Shown here: in pieces, positions 19,449 through 28,069 of the stretch | Layout: each line of letters starts with the position of its first letter | Numbering within the stretch: position 1 is the stretch's first letter | Origin: Synechococcus sp. BIOS-U3-1 | Lineage (GTDB): Bacteria; Cyanobacteriota; Cyanobacteriia; PCC-6307; Cyanobiaceae | NCBI RefSeq assembly: GCF_014279975.1 | Contig: NZ_CP047936.1 | Coordinates: 434,001 to 498,000, forward strand | Direction of reading: 5' to 3' | Length of the DNA: 64,000 nt | Notes under the pieces: generated by a model | What the model saw: only the letters and a program-made list of their open reading frames with translations | Told to the model about the DNA's origin: nothing | Databases searched by the model: none | Translations under genes and position numbers: made by a program

Positions 19449-22400
19449 TCATCCGTCTAAATCCGGCCTAGCCGGGCCGACTCCTCTCCAGCGCTTAAAC
19501 AGCAGATAAGTGGCGGGAACGATAAACAGCGAGAGCAGCGTGGACACCAGCAGACCGCTGAATACAACAGTGCCGATGCTGATGCGACTGGCTGAGCCTG
19601 TGCCAGTGGCGAGTAGCAACGGAAGAAACCCGGCTAGCGATGTCACCGCTGTGAGCAAGATCGGCCGCATTCTGTTGAGTGACGCTTCCTCGACCGCATC
19701 AAGTAATGCGACCCCTTGCCTCAGACGCTGATTGGCGAATTCAACAATCAGGATCCCATTCTTGGCTGCCAGGCTCACCAGCACCAGCAGGCCCATCTGG
19801 GCATAAACGTCGAGGCTGAGACCGCGCAGCTTCAGGCCGATCAGTGCTCCCAGCAATGCCATCGGCACTGTGAGCAGGATGATCAGTGGATCCACAAAGC
19901 TTTCATAGAGGCCCGCCAGCAACAGATAAACCACCGTGACGCCAAGGGCGAACAGCACCCAGGTCACGGATTCCGCGCGGTTCTCCTCTCTGGCAAGACC
20001 GGTGAAGGACAGAGCCAGATTGTTGCCTCCGGTCCGATCACTGATCGCTTGTAGGAGATCGATAGCTTGGCCGCTGCTAATTCCATCCGCAGTGACGGCA
20101 GTGATGCTGATGGATCGGTTCTGGTTGTAATGGGTGATTCGATTCGCTCCTGAATCACGCTTTAGTTGTGCAACGTTCGCCAAGGAGACCAGGTCGCCGC
20201 TGCGGTTGCGCACCATCAGGCTTGTGAGATCTCCAGGCTTGCTGCGGTCAGTTCCTTCCAGTTGGATGTAAATGCTGCGGATTTCCCCTCCTGCAAAGGT
20301 GTCATCGATGAAACGACCTCCGATGGCAGTTCCGATGTCCCTCAGAGTCGGACCCACCGGAAGGTCTAGAGCTGCCATCTGGCTGCGGTCCAGCTCCAGT
20401 CGCCATCGTGGTGAGCTTGCATCGAAGCGCGTGCTGACGCGCTGGAACTGTCCTGAGTTCTGGGCAGCGAAGATGAACTGCTGGGCCTGTTCTTCAAAAT
20501 CCTGCAGGCTGAGCTGGCCGCTACTGCGATCCAGAAGCTCCATCTGCAGGCCCGACTCACTGCTGAAACCGCGGACTGTGGCTGGCGTTGTCACAATCAC
20601 TTGAGCGTCGGTGATGCGTCGTCTCAGCTCGCTATTCAGACGCTGCTTCACGGCTTCACTGCTGTTCTGTCGTCCTGGGCGTTCTTTGAGAGGTGTCAGG
20701 CGCAGATAAAAGGATCCTGTGTCCTCGCCGTTTTGTCCGAACGAGCTTCCGGCATAGAAATTGCCGCTCCGGATCAGGGGCTCTTCGGCAACCACCTCGC
20801 GGATGCGGTCCATCACAGCCTCGGTTCGTTCCAGGCTTGCCCCCTCCGGCAGTGTGAAATAACCGCGCACCTGACCCTGATCTTCGTTGGGGATGAAGGA
20901 GGTGGGGATCGTCGCCAGACCAATGCCTGTGAGCATTAGCCCTGCCAGTACAAGAGCGATCACGGTTCTGCCCCTTGCCAGCCACACCGCGAGCATCCGT
21001 GCGTAAACCCGTTGCAACCGGGTCATGCCCTCACGCAGTCTGCGACTGATGAACCTGAGCGGCCTTGGCAATCGTCCGTCGCCTTGTCCAAGCACGCGAG
21101 CGCAGGCCATCGGAGTGAAGGTGAGGGCATTGAACGTTGAGAACAAAATTGCGCCGCTGATGGCCAGTGCAATCGGTTGATACAGGCGGCCGATGGAGCC
21201 AGGAATCAGCAGAACAGGCAGGAAGACAGCCGCTAGAACCAGTGATGTGGCCATCACGGCGCCCGCCAGCTCTGCCATCGCATCTTCCGCAGCCCCCTGT
21301 GGTTCCTCGCCTTGCTCGATTCGGCCGGCAATGTCTTCGCTGACAACGATGGCGTCGTCAACAACGATGCCCGTGGCCAGGACGAGGCCGAACAGGATCA
21401 GGCTGTTGAGATTGGACCCGCTTAGGCGCACCACCACAAGGCTGCCGATCAACGCCACTGGAACCGCCAGGCCAGGAATTAAGGCCAGTCGCCAGCGCCC
21501 CAGAAACAGCACCAGCACCAGCAAGACCAGTAACACCGCGTCCCGGAGGGTGTCTTTGGTGCGATCGAGGTTGGCCTGAACGGTTTCGGCCACATCCACG
21601 ATCACCTGTACGTCCAATCCTGGGGGGAAGCTGCTTTCCAGGCTTTTCAGCCTCTCCCGAACCGCACGGCTGACTTCCAGTGCATTCGACCCATCCCGCT
21701 GGAAGATGCCAACAGCTACAGAGCTTTCGCCTTGAAGATTGAGGGCGCTGCTGCCGTAGTTGCGTTGGCCAAGCTCGACTCGACCTACATCCTTCAGCCG
21801 AACAAGGCCTCCGTTGTTAGTGCGTTTCACCACCATGACTTCAAAGTCAGCCTGGCTGCGTAGACGTCCTTCGGCATCCACCGGCAGGCTGAAGAGTTGC
21901 CCTGCCGGTGCCGGTGCCTCACCCAGGTTTCCCACCGCAGCAAGAACGTTCTGCTCTGCCAGAGCGTTGGTGATGTCGTTGGTGGAGAGACCGAATTGCT
22001 CCAGCCGACTGGGATCCAGCCAAAGGCGATAGGCGAGTTCGCTACTGCCAAAAACGCGGATGTCGCCAACCCCAGGGGTTGTCCGCAGGCCTTCGCTGAG
22101 GCGCTGGTCGAGCCAGCCACCGATGAAGATCGGTTCATACATCCCAGCAGGCGCACTGAAGCCGAGGATCAGCAGAAGATCATTTGTGGAGCGGCTCACA
22201 TTCAGCCCCTGACGAGTCACGACCTGGGGCAGTCGTCGGCTGGCCAGGTTGACCTCGTTTTGAACCTTGATCGCGTTGAGCTCCGGGTCGCCTGACTCGA
22301 AGCGCAGGCTGAGGCTGGCTCCGCCCTGACGGCTACTGGAGGTCATGCTTTCCAGCCCGTCCAGGCCACTGAGCTGGTTTTCCAGCACTGCTGTAACGCT

Positions 22401-22586
22401 TTGCTCCACCACTTCCGGGCCTGCGGCAGGAAAACTGGCGTTCACACTCACGCGGGTGGGTGCCAATTGAGGTAGGTCTTCAAGCCCGAGGCCTACCAGA
22501 GACACCACGCCTGCCAGCAACACCAGCAAGCTGCAGACGATGGTGAAGACGGGCCTTCTCAGAAATGGCTGGGAGATGGACCGCAA
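19449..22586 (-). CDS. RND-family efflux transporter, inner-membrane pump
   Basis: A 1045-residue AcrB-like (HAE1-type) proton-driven exporter. The N-terminal helix is followed by the porter domain with QNEVNLASRRLP. The TM4 proton-relay motif GIVVDDAIVVSEDI, with its two Asp residues, is near residue 405. The segment FIPNEDQGQVRGYFTLPEGASL starts the second half, and AAKNGILIVEFANQRL lies in TM10. Twelve membrane segments are consistent with the length. No membrane-fusion adaptor or outer-membrane channel gene is adjacent, so the partners must be elsewhere. The substrate (drug, metal or lipid) cannot be told from sequence. Confidence 0.93.
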   Translation of the reverse strand: MRSISQPFLRRPVFTIVCSLLVLLAGVVSLVGLGLEDLPQLAPTRVSVNASFPAAGPEVVEQSVTAVLENQLSGLDGLESMTSSSRQGGASLSLRFESGDPELNAIKVQNEVNLASRRLPQVVTRQGLNVSRSTNDLLLILGFSAPAGMYEPIFIGGWLDQRLSEGLRTTPGVGDIRVFGSSELAYRLWLDPSRLEQFGLSTNDITNALAEQNVLAAVGNLGEAPAPAGQLFSLPVDAEGRLRSQADFEVMVVKRTNNGGLVRLKDVGRVELGQRNYGSSALNLQGESSVAVGIFQRDGSNALEVSRAVRERLKSLESSFPPGLDVQVIVDVAETVQANLDRTKDTLRDAVLLVLLVLVLFLGRWRLALIPGLAVPVALIGSLVVVRLSGSNLNSLILFGLVLATGIVVDDAIVVSEDIAGRIEQGEEPQGAAEDAMAELAGAVMATSLVLAAVFLPVLLIPGSIGRLYQPIALAISGAILFSTFNALTFTPMACARVLGQGDGRLPRPLRFISRRLREGMTRLQRVYARMLAVWLARGRTVIALVLAGLMLTGIGLATIPTSFIPNEDQGQVRGYFTLPEGASLERTEAVMDRIREVVAEEPLIRSGNFYAGSSFGQNGEDTGSFYLRLTPLKERPGRQNSSEAVKQRLNSELRRRITDAQVIVTTPATVRGFSSESGLQMELLDRSSGQLSLQDFEEQAQQFIFAAQNSGQFQRVSTRFDASSPRWRLELDRSQMAALDLPVGPTLRDIGTAIGGRFIDDTFAGGEIRSIYIQLEGTDRSKPGDLTSLMVRNRSGDLVSLANVAQLKRDSGANRITHYNQNRSISITAVTADGISSGQAIDLLQAISDRTGGNNLALSFTGLAREENRAESVTWVLFALGVTVVYLLLAGLYESFVDPLIILLTVPMALLGALIGLKLRGLSLDVYAQMGLLVLVSLAAKNGILIVEFANQRLRQGVALLDAVEEASLNRMRPILLTAVTSLAGFLPLLLATGTGSASRISIGTVVFSGLLVSTLLSLFIVPATYLLFKRWRGVGPARPDLDG

Positions 22587-22627
22587 GTCGGCGACCGCTT
22601 AGCAAGGGCTCAGATCCTGGCAGTACA

Positions 22628-22665
22628 AAGCCCCGAATGAGTCACTCAGTACTCGTTCGGGGCTT
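22628..22665 (-). terminator. Long hairpin downstream of psaL
   Basis: A 15-bp stem at 22628-22642 and 22651-22665 has a single G-T pair and an 8-nt loop. It lies between psaL and the RND gene, both on the minus strand. Read on the minus strand, the stem ends GGGGCTT and is followed only by TGTAC, so the U tract is weak. A terminator or transcript-stabilising hairpin at the psaI-psaL 3' end is the best explanation. Confidence 0.7.
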
Positions 22666-22715
22666 GATGGGTCCGATCAATCAGATCGGTTAGGCAGATT
22701 TCTGGAGCTTGGAAT

Positions 22716-23207
22716 TCAGTTGACGCTCCAAACACCGCCAGCAATTTTCACCAACGGAAGAACAAACGTCGAGCTAGCCAGGAACCAGGCGAATGCAGCG
22801 CCTCCGCATCCACCCAGCCAGAAGCCACTGGCAAATTCAGCCCAGCCAGTTTTGGTAAACAGGTCCGCGGGAGGGTTAACGATTGTGGCGTCAGCGGGCT
22901 GCACGTTTGGGCCTCGTCCGGCAGTGCCGTAGATCGATAAGCACACAGTCAGGATTGACACCAATCCGATGGAGGCGAGCAATCCTGCTGTCGCTGCATA
23001 ATCGCCGTTACGGAGAGGTCCGCATACAGCGAAGGGGCCGTACAGCAGGAAGCCGTGCGCCATGCCAATTTCCAGACCGCGACGGTTTGGAGACAAGTCA
23101 GGTCGGTAAGCGGGCAGAGCGTTGAGGTACGCCTTGGTGAAATAGCTGCTGTTCACCGGAGTAGCCAAATTGCCAACCGTTGGATCGGCGACGGGGGAAA
23201 CAGACAT
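22716..23207 (-). CDS. psaL: Photosystem I reaction centre subunit XI
   Basis: PsaL (163 residues) forms the trimer interface of cyanobacterial photosystem I. The N-terminal part has [28 protein letters not shown], with the family's conserved LPAYR and [21 protein letters not shown]. Three hydrophobic helices follow, and the last part is [16 protein letters not shown]. It lies 58 nt downstream of psaI on the same strand, the common psaI-psaL pairing. A strong hairpin follows. Confidence 0.98.
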   Translation of the reverse strand: MSVSPVADPTVGNLATPVNSSYFTKAYLNALPAYRPDLSPNRRGLEIGMAHGFLLYGPFAVCGPLRNGDYAATAGLLASIGLVSILTVCLSIYGTAGRGPNVQPADATIVNPPADLFTKTGWAEFASGFWLGGCGGAAFAWFLASSTFVLPLVKIAGGVWSVN

Positions 23208-23265
23208 GGATAAAAAAGCGGTGGGTGGGCGGTGCGCTTGATCGTTGCCGGGAGCCTTTGAACGA

Positions 23266-23382
23266 TCAGTCGGTGGTTTCGATCAGGTTGAACATCAGAA
23301 CCATCACGACAGCTGGACCCAAAACCCCAGCTAAGGGAATGAAAACCGACGGCATCCAGGAAGCGACGAAATCTCCAGTCAT
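23266..23382 (-). CDS. psaI: Photosystem I reaction centre subunit VIII
   Basis: A 38-residue single-helix protein. It starts [20 protein letters not shown] and continues with [18 protein letters not shown]. The PSVFIPLxGxxxPAxxM pattern and the C-terminal FNxIE are typical of PsaI, which supports PsaL binding and trimer formation. It is directly upstream of psaL on the same strand, which agrees with the assignment. The ORF is short and easily missed by gene callers. Confidence 0.95.
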   Translation of the reverse strand: MTGDFVASWMPSVFIPLAGVLGPAVVMVLMFNLIETTD

Positions 23383-23436
23383 GGCAGCGACCCAAATGTC
23401 TGCAGTTACTGTAAAGACTGCTTTTCTAGTGGTCTT

Positions 23437-23451
23437 CGACCGGTCCGGTCG
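23437..23451. promoter_or_regulatory. 15-bp palindrome between psaI and the HEAT-like gene
   Basis: CGACCGG-T-CCGGTCG is a perfect inverted repeat with 7-bp arms and a 1-nt centre. It lies 54 nt upstream of the psaI start and 45 nt upstream of the divergent gene at 23497. Its position fits an operator in a shared promoter region, but no regulator is assigned and it could be chance in GC-rich DNA. Confidence 0.4.
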
Positions 23452-23496
23452 GTGACATAAAAGTTCAATCCATTTGGCTTCTGCCGCTTTGAACCC

Positions 23497-23991
23497 ATGA
23501 ATCAGCTGCTTGCAGGTGGTGCCGCTGTTGTGCTGGTGGTTGTGCTGTGGGGTCTTGGCCGACGGCCTGGAAAAACGTTGTTGCGCAGCACTGATGCGAC
23601 TTCGGTGGCAGCAATCAACAGAGCTCAGCTGGGCCTCGTAGAGGCTTCATTGCCACAGACGGATCATGAGATTCAGTCAGTGTCTGCCAAGGGAGCATTT
23701 GATTCTGTCCCGTTCCAGCCCCCGGCTACCAGTGCTGAGCGGATCTCACTGGAGCGCCGGCTCCGCGAGGCGATGGATCAAGGCAACCCAGGTCAGAGGC
23801 TTGAGGCTGTAAGGGTGGCTGGCCAGTGGGGGCATGGATCTGTGCTTCCGTTGCTGAGGCGCGGTCTACGTGACGCCGACAGTCTCGTCGTTGAAGCTGC
23901 TGCAGTTGCCATCGAGCGGCACCGTGGTGCTACCCGACCCTCTCCAGCTCAGGTGGCTCGACCTCCTCGCAACGTTGCCCGAATGCGATAG
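23497..23991 (+). CDS. Membrane-anchored HEAT-repeat-like hypothetical protein
   Basis: A 164-residue protein. Residues 4-20 (LLAGGAAVVLVVVLWGL) form a membrane anchor or uncleaved signal. The C-terminal half has a HEAT/PBS-lyase-like pattern: RLEAVRVAGQWGHGSVLPLLRRGLRDADSLVVEAAAVAIERH, with the RxxAxxALxxLxDxxxxVxxAA spacing. It starts ATG 23497. Its last 43 bp overlap the end of the convergent glycosyltransferase gene. Such proteins often assist phycobilisome or membrane assembly, but no specific role can be given. Confidence 0.68.
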   Translation: MNQLLAGGAAVVLVVVLWGLGRRPGKTLLRSTDATSVAAINRAQLGLVEASLPQTDHEIQSVSAKGAFDSVPFQPPATSAERISLERRLREAMDQGNPGQRLEAVRVAGQWGHGSVLPLLRRGLRDADSLVVEAAAVAIERHRGATRPSPAQVARPPRNVARMR

Positions 23992-24911
23992 ATCGGTCGC
24001 CCTTGGCTTTCGTGGTACGTACGGATTAGCAGCTCTCCCAACAGTCCGAAACAGAACAGCTGAATCCCGGCCAGGCCGAGCACGACCGCCATGGTGAGCA
24101 ATGGTCTGTTGCCGATATCTTCACCTGTCAACTTGATGACGAGCAGGTAGGCGCTTGCTACCAAGCTCGTTGCGATGGCGACGAGGCCTCCAAACCCAAA
24201 GACATACATCGGCCGGGTGAGGAAGCGCTTCATAAACCACACCGTGAGCAGGTCCATCAGGACTCGAAAGGTGCGATCAATTCCGTATTTGCTGGTTCCG
24301 TACTGACGCGCACGGTGATTCACCTTGACTTCGGTAATGCGGGCTCCTTCGATGAAGGCCAGCGCTGGCAGAAAACGATGCAGCTCACCGTATAGACGCA
24401 TGTCAGACAGCACGTCGCGGTCATAGGCCTTGAGCGAGCAGCCGTAGTCATGCAGGCGAACTCCCGTAACGCGTCCGATCAGGCGATTGGCCAACCTGGA
24501 GGGAAGCTTTCTCTGGAGCTCGGCATCCTGGCGATCAAAACGCCAACCGCTCACCAGGTCATAGCCCTCGCGCAGCTTATTCAGCAGCAGCGGGATGTCG
24601 GAGGGATCGTTCTGTAGATCACCATCGAGGCTCACGATCACCTGCCCTTTGGCGACATCGAAACCTGCTGCCATTGCAGCTGTCTGCCCGTAGTTTTTGC
24701 GCAGTAAAACACCCACCAGCTCCGGCACCTTGTTACTGATGCTCTCCAGCACTGATGCGGTGTTGTCTGTTGAACCGTCATTGACCAGCACTAGTTCAAA
24801 GCGCTCTCCAGTGGGTTGCAGCGCGTTAAGCAGCTGGTCGACAAGTTCAGGCAGGCTTTCTTCTTCGTTGTAGAGCGGCACCACAACCGAAAGGTCTAGC
24901 CCAGCAGTCAT
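23949..24911 (-). CDS. Family 2 glycosyltransferase (polyprenyl-phosphate type)
   Basis: A 320-residue protein with the GT2 nucleotide-binding start LDLSVVVPLYNEEESLPELV, the VLVNDGSTDNT motif, and SLDGDLQNDPSDIP with the DxD-like DGD. HDYGCSLKAYDRDVL and HRARQYGTSKYG are typical of GtrB/DPM1-like enzymes that transfer sugars to a polyprenyl phosphate carrier. Two C-terminal membrane helices (about residues 230-260 and 270-300) anchor it. The sugar is unknown. The 3' end overlaps the convergent HEAT-like gene by 43 bp. Confidence 0.93.
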   Translation of the reverse strand: MTAGLDLSVVVPLYNEEESLPELVDQLLNALQPTGERFELVLVNDGSTDNTASVLESISNKVPELVGVLLRKNYGQTAAMAAGFDVAKGQVIVSLDGDLQNDPSDIPLLLNKLREGYDLVSGWRFDRQDAELQRKLPSRLANRLIGRVTGVRLHDYGCSLKAYDRDVLSDMRLYGELHRFLPALAFIEGARITEVKVNHRARQYGTSKYGIDRTFRVLMDLLTVWFMKRFLTRPMYVFGFGGLVAIATSLVASAYLLVIKLTGEDIGNRPLLTMAVVLGLAGIQLFCFGLLGELLIRTYHESQGRPIYRIRATLRGGRAT

Positions 24912-24995
24912 CGGGATCCGATCGATGTTAATGCAACCTAATCGGCGCCTGTTGGACCGATGTTCACGGGCCTTGGGAGACCGGCATCGATCTCA

Positions 24996-25649
24996 TTACC
25001 AGGATCGGTAGCGGCGATAGACGGTCTGTGTTCCTAGTTCAATCTTGCTGCCATCGGGGCAGACGCCCTGCCGTTTGACTTTGAAGTAACCGTTACTGCA
25101 CTGCCCGAGAGGAGTGCGTGAGTAGGAGTATTCCTCGCCAGGGCAGAAGGCATCTTCATCGATGGAGCGAAAATTGCGAGAGCGCTCTCTGTCTTCGGTG
25201 TTCACCATCAGTATCGCGTTGCCTTTGGTCGGTCCATCGGCGTTGCGCGCTTTGGTCACAGACCAGCGAAACTCGTTTTCTCCTGGCGATACGGAGAGAA
25301 AACTGCCGTGGTGCCGATCACCAAGACTGATTGAAAAACTTTCCGAGCGCCTTCTGCCGCTGCCGTATTCACGGTTGGTGTAGCCACCGGTTCGTCGATT
25401 CCGGATCACAATCCGCTGATTGCCTGCCGGTGCTAAGGAGGCCAGAAAACTCATGCCACCGATCGGTTTCACACTCTCGCCAGGACATTCGCCCCGATAG
25501 ATCGTGCGCATCAGTGTCAGTTGCTGGACGGGCTGACTGCGCTGAAGGAATTCACCCTCAGCGCTCATGTTGCTGGTCTCGTTCATCCCTGGAGACCAGA
25601 GATTCATCTGTGCGATTAAAGGGCCAGCGAGCAGTGTCAGCGGATCCAT
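24996..25649 (-). CDS. Conserved-looking hypothetical protein
   Basis: A 217-residue protein with no family recognised. The N-terminus MDPLTLLAGPLIAQMNLWSPG is mildly hydrophobic. The middle is basic and Ser/Arg-rich, and four cysteines occur in short motifs: GECPGES, FCPGEE, GQCSNG and GVCPDGS. The regular Cys-Pro-Gly spacing suggests disulfides and an extracytoplasmic location, but no clear signal cleavage site is visible. It lies between a glycosyltransferase and a peptidoglycan endopeptidase, all minus strand, so an envelope role is an inference from context only. Confidence 0.65.
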   Translation of the reverse strand: MDPLTLLAGPLIAQMNLWSPGMNETSNMSAEGEFLQRSQPVQQLTLMRTIYRGECPGESVKPIGGMSFLASLAPAGNQRIVIRNRRTGGYTNREYGSGRRRSESFSISLGDRHHGSFLSVSPGENEFRWSVTKARNADGPTKGNAILMVNTEDRERSRNFRSIDEDAFCPGEEYSYSRTPLGQCSNGYFKVKRQGVCPDGSKIELGTQTVYRRYRSW

Positions 25650-25686
25650 GGGTCCGTCGTGTGGATAGTTCTTGCATTCTCACTCC

Positions 25687-26427
25687 TCAGGGCAGCGTGC
25701 TGCCGTCATGGCAGCGCATGACCCGACCAGCACCCCGTAATTCAGTTCTGTAGTGATTGGCCACAGGATGAAGATCCTGGGGGTTCAGGCTGTCGATGCC
25801 GATGCCATTGCGGCCGTGTTCAATGCCCGAGCTGTGCATGTAGTGACCGTTCTCGAGATGGATGCCGACATGGGTGCAGCGCTCAGGGCTGCCGAAGAAG
25901 ATCAGATCGCCAGCGCGTAATCCAGACACATCCTCCGGTTGCACCGCCAGCGGCTGGCAGAACCTTTCCTGCTGATAGGCATCTCTGGGCAACCAGATGC
26001 CAGTGCTGGCGAAGGCTGTTTGCACAAGGCCGGAGCAGTCCAGATCGGGCCCGATGGTGCCTCCCCAGAGGTAGGTGTTCTTGAGCTCGGCAGCAGCTTT
26101 CAGCCATTTCAGAACCGCATTCAGCCGGCCGGTGATGTCCGAACTTGACAGCAGACACGGCTGCCGGGCTTCACAGGCCACAGCCTGACCGGCTAGCTCA
26201 TCCATGGAGAGCCAACAGGGGTAGCCGTCCTCGAGAAGCACAACGTGCAAACGACCTCTATCTTCCGGGCGTAAAGATGCGGCGACTTTGAAGACTCGAC
26301 CCGCTGCGGCTTGAGTGGCGAGTCCGTTCTCCGTTGGCCTGGCGTAGCCGTTCTGTCCTCTCAGCAGTTTCCAGCAGCCTCCTGAGCTGATCAGGTCCGG
26401 AGCGATCGGGGTGCCTAGGGTCGGCAT
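25687..26427 (-). CDS. NlpC/P60 family cell-wall endopeptidase
   Basis: A 246-residue protein from ATG 26427; a longer frame upstream has no protein character. An N-terminal bacterial SH3-like part, to about residue 90, precedes the NlpC/P60 domain. Cys131 in GPDLDCSGL is the nucleophile, His186 in CTHVGIHL the base, and HYMHSSG supplies the third polar residue. This layout matches cyanobacterial gamma-D-glutamyl-diamino acid endopeptidases that trim peptidoglycan peptides. No signal peptide was seen, so recycling inside the cell is possible. Its start codon is 17 nt from that of the divergent serine hydrolase. Confidence 0.92.
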   Translation of the reverse strand: MPTLGTPIAPDLISSGGCWKLLRGQNGYARPTENGLATQAAAGRVFKVAASLRPEDRGRLHVVLLEDGYPCWLSMDELAGQAVACEARQPCLLSSSDITGRLNAVLKWLKAAAELKNTYLWGGTIGPDLDCSGLVQTAFASTGIWLPRDAYQQERFCQPLAVQPEDVSGLRAGDLIFFGSPERCTHVGIHLENGHYMHSSGIEHGRNGIGIDSLNPQDLHPVANHYRTELRGAGRVMRCHDGSTLP

Positions 26428-26444
26428 TGCCAGTAGCCAGTGCC

Positions 26445-27341
26445 ATGGCGTTCTACCGTCCCGAGCCGGCGATGCAGCAGCAGCTGGTTGCTCTGCTCGA
26501 CAGGCTGGCGGCCGACGGCCGTCCCGGTTTGCATGATCAGGTGGCTGTGACTTGGGTGCGTTACGACACCGCATCTCCGACCAATGGAAGCGGCAGTGGC
26601 GCAGCCTGGTCTGACCAGAAACTGCTCTACCCCGCGAGTGTGGTGAAGTTGTTCTACGCGGTGGCTGCCGAGCACTGGCTGCAGCGCGATCTGATTCCAG
26701 ACAGCGATGAACTTCGCCGTGCACTGCTCGACATGCTGGCTGATTCCAGCAACGATGCCACTGGATTGATCATGGATCTGCTCACAGGCACAACGAGTGG
26801 TCCAGCGTTGCGTTCCCCTGCATGGGAGCAGTGGCAACGGCAACGACGCCTCGTGAATGACTGGTTTCATGGTTTTGGCTGGCCTGAGTTGGAGCTCATC
26901 AACTGCTGCCAGAAAACCTGGGGAGATGGTCCCTATGGACGGGAGCGGGTGTTTTACGGGGAGAACAACAACAATCGCAATGCCCTCTGTACGGCCGCTG
27001 TCGCCAGGGTTCTCGAAGCGGTCATGACCGATGGCGTGCTTTCACCTCCGGCTTGTCAGAGACTTCGAGCCCGATTGGCTCGCTCACTCGGCAAATCAGA
27101 CAGGCTGAATGATCCAGAGAACCAAGTGGATGGGTTCCTTGGTGAGGGTTTACCTGAGGGCATTCAGCTCTGGAGTAAAGCCGGATGGATGAGTCAGGCC
27201 CGCCACGACGCAGCCTGGTGGAGCATCGATGGAGAGGCGCCCTGCATGCTGGTGGTCTTCAGCGAAGGCAAGGAGCGCGCCGGCGATGAACAACTGCTTC
27301 CTCTGATTGCGACGCAGCTCGCGGCTTACGGAGTCGATTAA
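26445..27341 (+). CDS. Serine hydrolase, class A beta-lactamase-like
   Basis: A 298-residue protein from ATG 26445; a TTG at 26427 would overlap the divergent gene. The catalytic SxxK motif is Ser65-Val-Val-Lys68 in YPASVVKLF. SSNDAT near residue 105 corresponds to the SDN motif, and WSKAGW near residue 245 to KTG with Thr replaced by Ala. Penicillin-binding or beta-lactamase-like activity is plausible but not certain. No signal peptide was seen. It is the last chromosomal gene before the tRNA-Ser island: its stop is 20 nt from the duplicated tRNA end. Confidence 0.85.
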   Translation: MAFYRPEPAMQQQLVALLDRLAADGRPGLHDQVAVTWVRYDTASPTNGSGSGAAWSDQKLLYPASVVKLFYAVAAEHWLQRDLIPDSDELRRALLDMLADSSNDATGLIMDLLTGTTSGPALRSPAWEQWQRQRRLVNDWFHGFGWPELELINCCQKTWGDGPYGRERVFYGENNNNRNALCTAAVARVLEAVMTDGVLSPPACQRLRARLARSLGKSDRLNDPENQVDGFLGEGLPEGIQLWSKAGWMSQARHDAAWWSIDGEAPCMLVVFSEGKERAGDEQLLPLIATQLAAYGVD

Positions 27342-27361
27342 CGACTTGCTTTTCAGTTAAA

Positions 27362-27379
27362 CGGAGAGGGAGGGATTCG
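27362..27379 (+). repeat. Left attachment repeat (copy of tRNA-Ser 3' end)
   Basis: CGGAGAGGGAGGGATTCG is identical in sequence and orientation to 32475-32492. With one mismatch the match extends three bases further left (20 of 21). It lies 20 nt after the serine hydrolase stop. It would be the original chromosomal 3' end of the tRNA gene, displaced by integration. Confidence 0.85.
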
Positions 27380-27446
27380 GCGTGTTTTCACAGGCCAGTC
27401 GTAGAGAGACCAGGGAGTTTTCTGCATTCTCAGAAAAAGAATACCC

Positions 27447-27467
27447 ACAACACATTTTCTGTGTTGT
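27447..27467. other. Hairpin ACAACACA/TGTGTTGT
   Basis: An 8-bp perfect stem encloses the loop TTTTC. No T tract follows on the plus strand, so it is a weak terminator candidate. It lies 68 nt inside the left attachment repeat, where it could also be a recombination accessory site. Confidence 0.4.
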
Positions 27468-27478
27468 CCTGGGAATAG

Positions 27479-27986
27479 ATGATAACTACTGCGTTTGAGA
27501 GGTATAGGGTGCCCCAGATGTGGGAACAAGTGGAGTCGGGCAACCTGAAGCCCCCCTCCTTTAACCGCCGCATTAGTGCGGTGAGCGCTTTTACTGATGG
27601 GCGTCGAAACTTACGAGATCAGCATTGTCAGGAGTGCCGCGGAACCCAATCCCCCAAAGAACAGGAATGGCGGCACCAAATCTGGCCCAACCGCTGGCTG
27701 AGTCTGATCTGACATCATTCCCGGGTCTAATCAGGGCCGCGAAGGTAAAGGGGGCAGCCATCGCAGCGCGTCACTACGTGATGTTCCGCGGGTCTTATTT
27801 GCTCTGTTGCCGTGTGTTCGAGCTGTGCCGCCTCCGCAGGGAAGCCATCGAGCCGCTAGACGGCGGTGGCAAAGTTCGGCGGCTGGGCAAGGGCAGCAAC
27901 CCCGCAACATACGTTTTAGTTCTGCGACGCTGGAGCTGTTCGAGTCGTTGGGCTGCGGGGAGCTTGGGGACTGGCTTTTCCCAAAT
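27479..27986 (+). pseudogene. Tyrosine recombinase (integrase) remnant, frameshifted and truncated
   Basis: Recognisable integrase sequence is split over three frames. Frame 2 (27479-about 27650) has SFNRRISAVSAF, like the core-binding domain. Frame 1 (about 27670-27900) has the catalytic-domain start: RHYVMFRGSYLLCCRVFEL with the box-I Arg, then REAIEPLDGGGKVRRLGKGSN with the beta-hairpin Lys region. Frame 3 (about 27900-27986) continues PRNIRFSSATLELFESLG and GDWLFPN. The second shift fits loss of one base near 27898-27903. The HxxR and Tyr boxes are missing, so the protein cannot be active. It reads away from the left attachment repeat. Confidence 0.8.
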
Positions 27987-28069
27987 CTCACTACGTTCTT
28001 GTCGATCCTGGTGAGAGTTCATCTCTCAAATTGGGTTGATTTACATCTGAGGCAAGGCTTGTCATGACT

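Noticed and set aside
25678-25690. ACTCCTCA near the NlpC/P60 stop, recalling the Yfr1 small RNA motif
   Set aside because: The match lacks the rest of the Yfr1 motif and its hairpins, and lies at a gene end; not enough for an RNA call.
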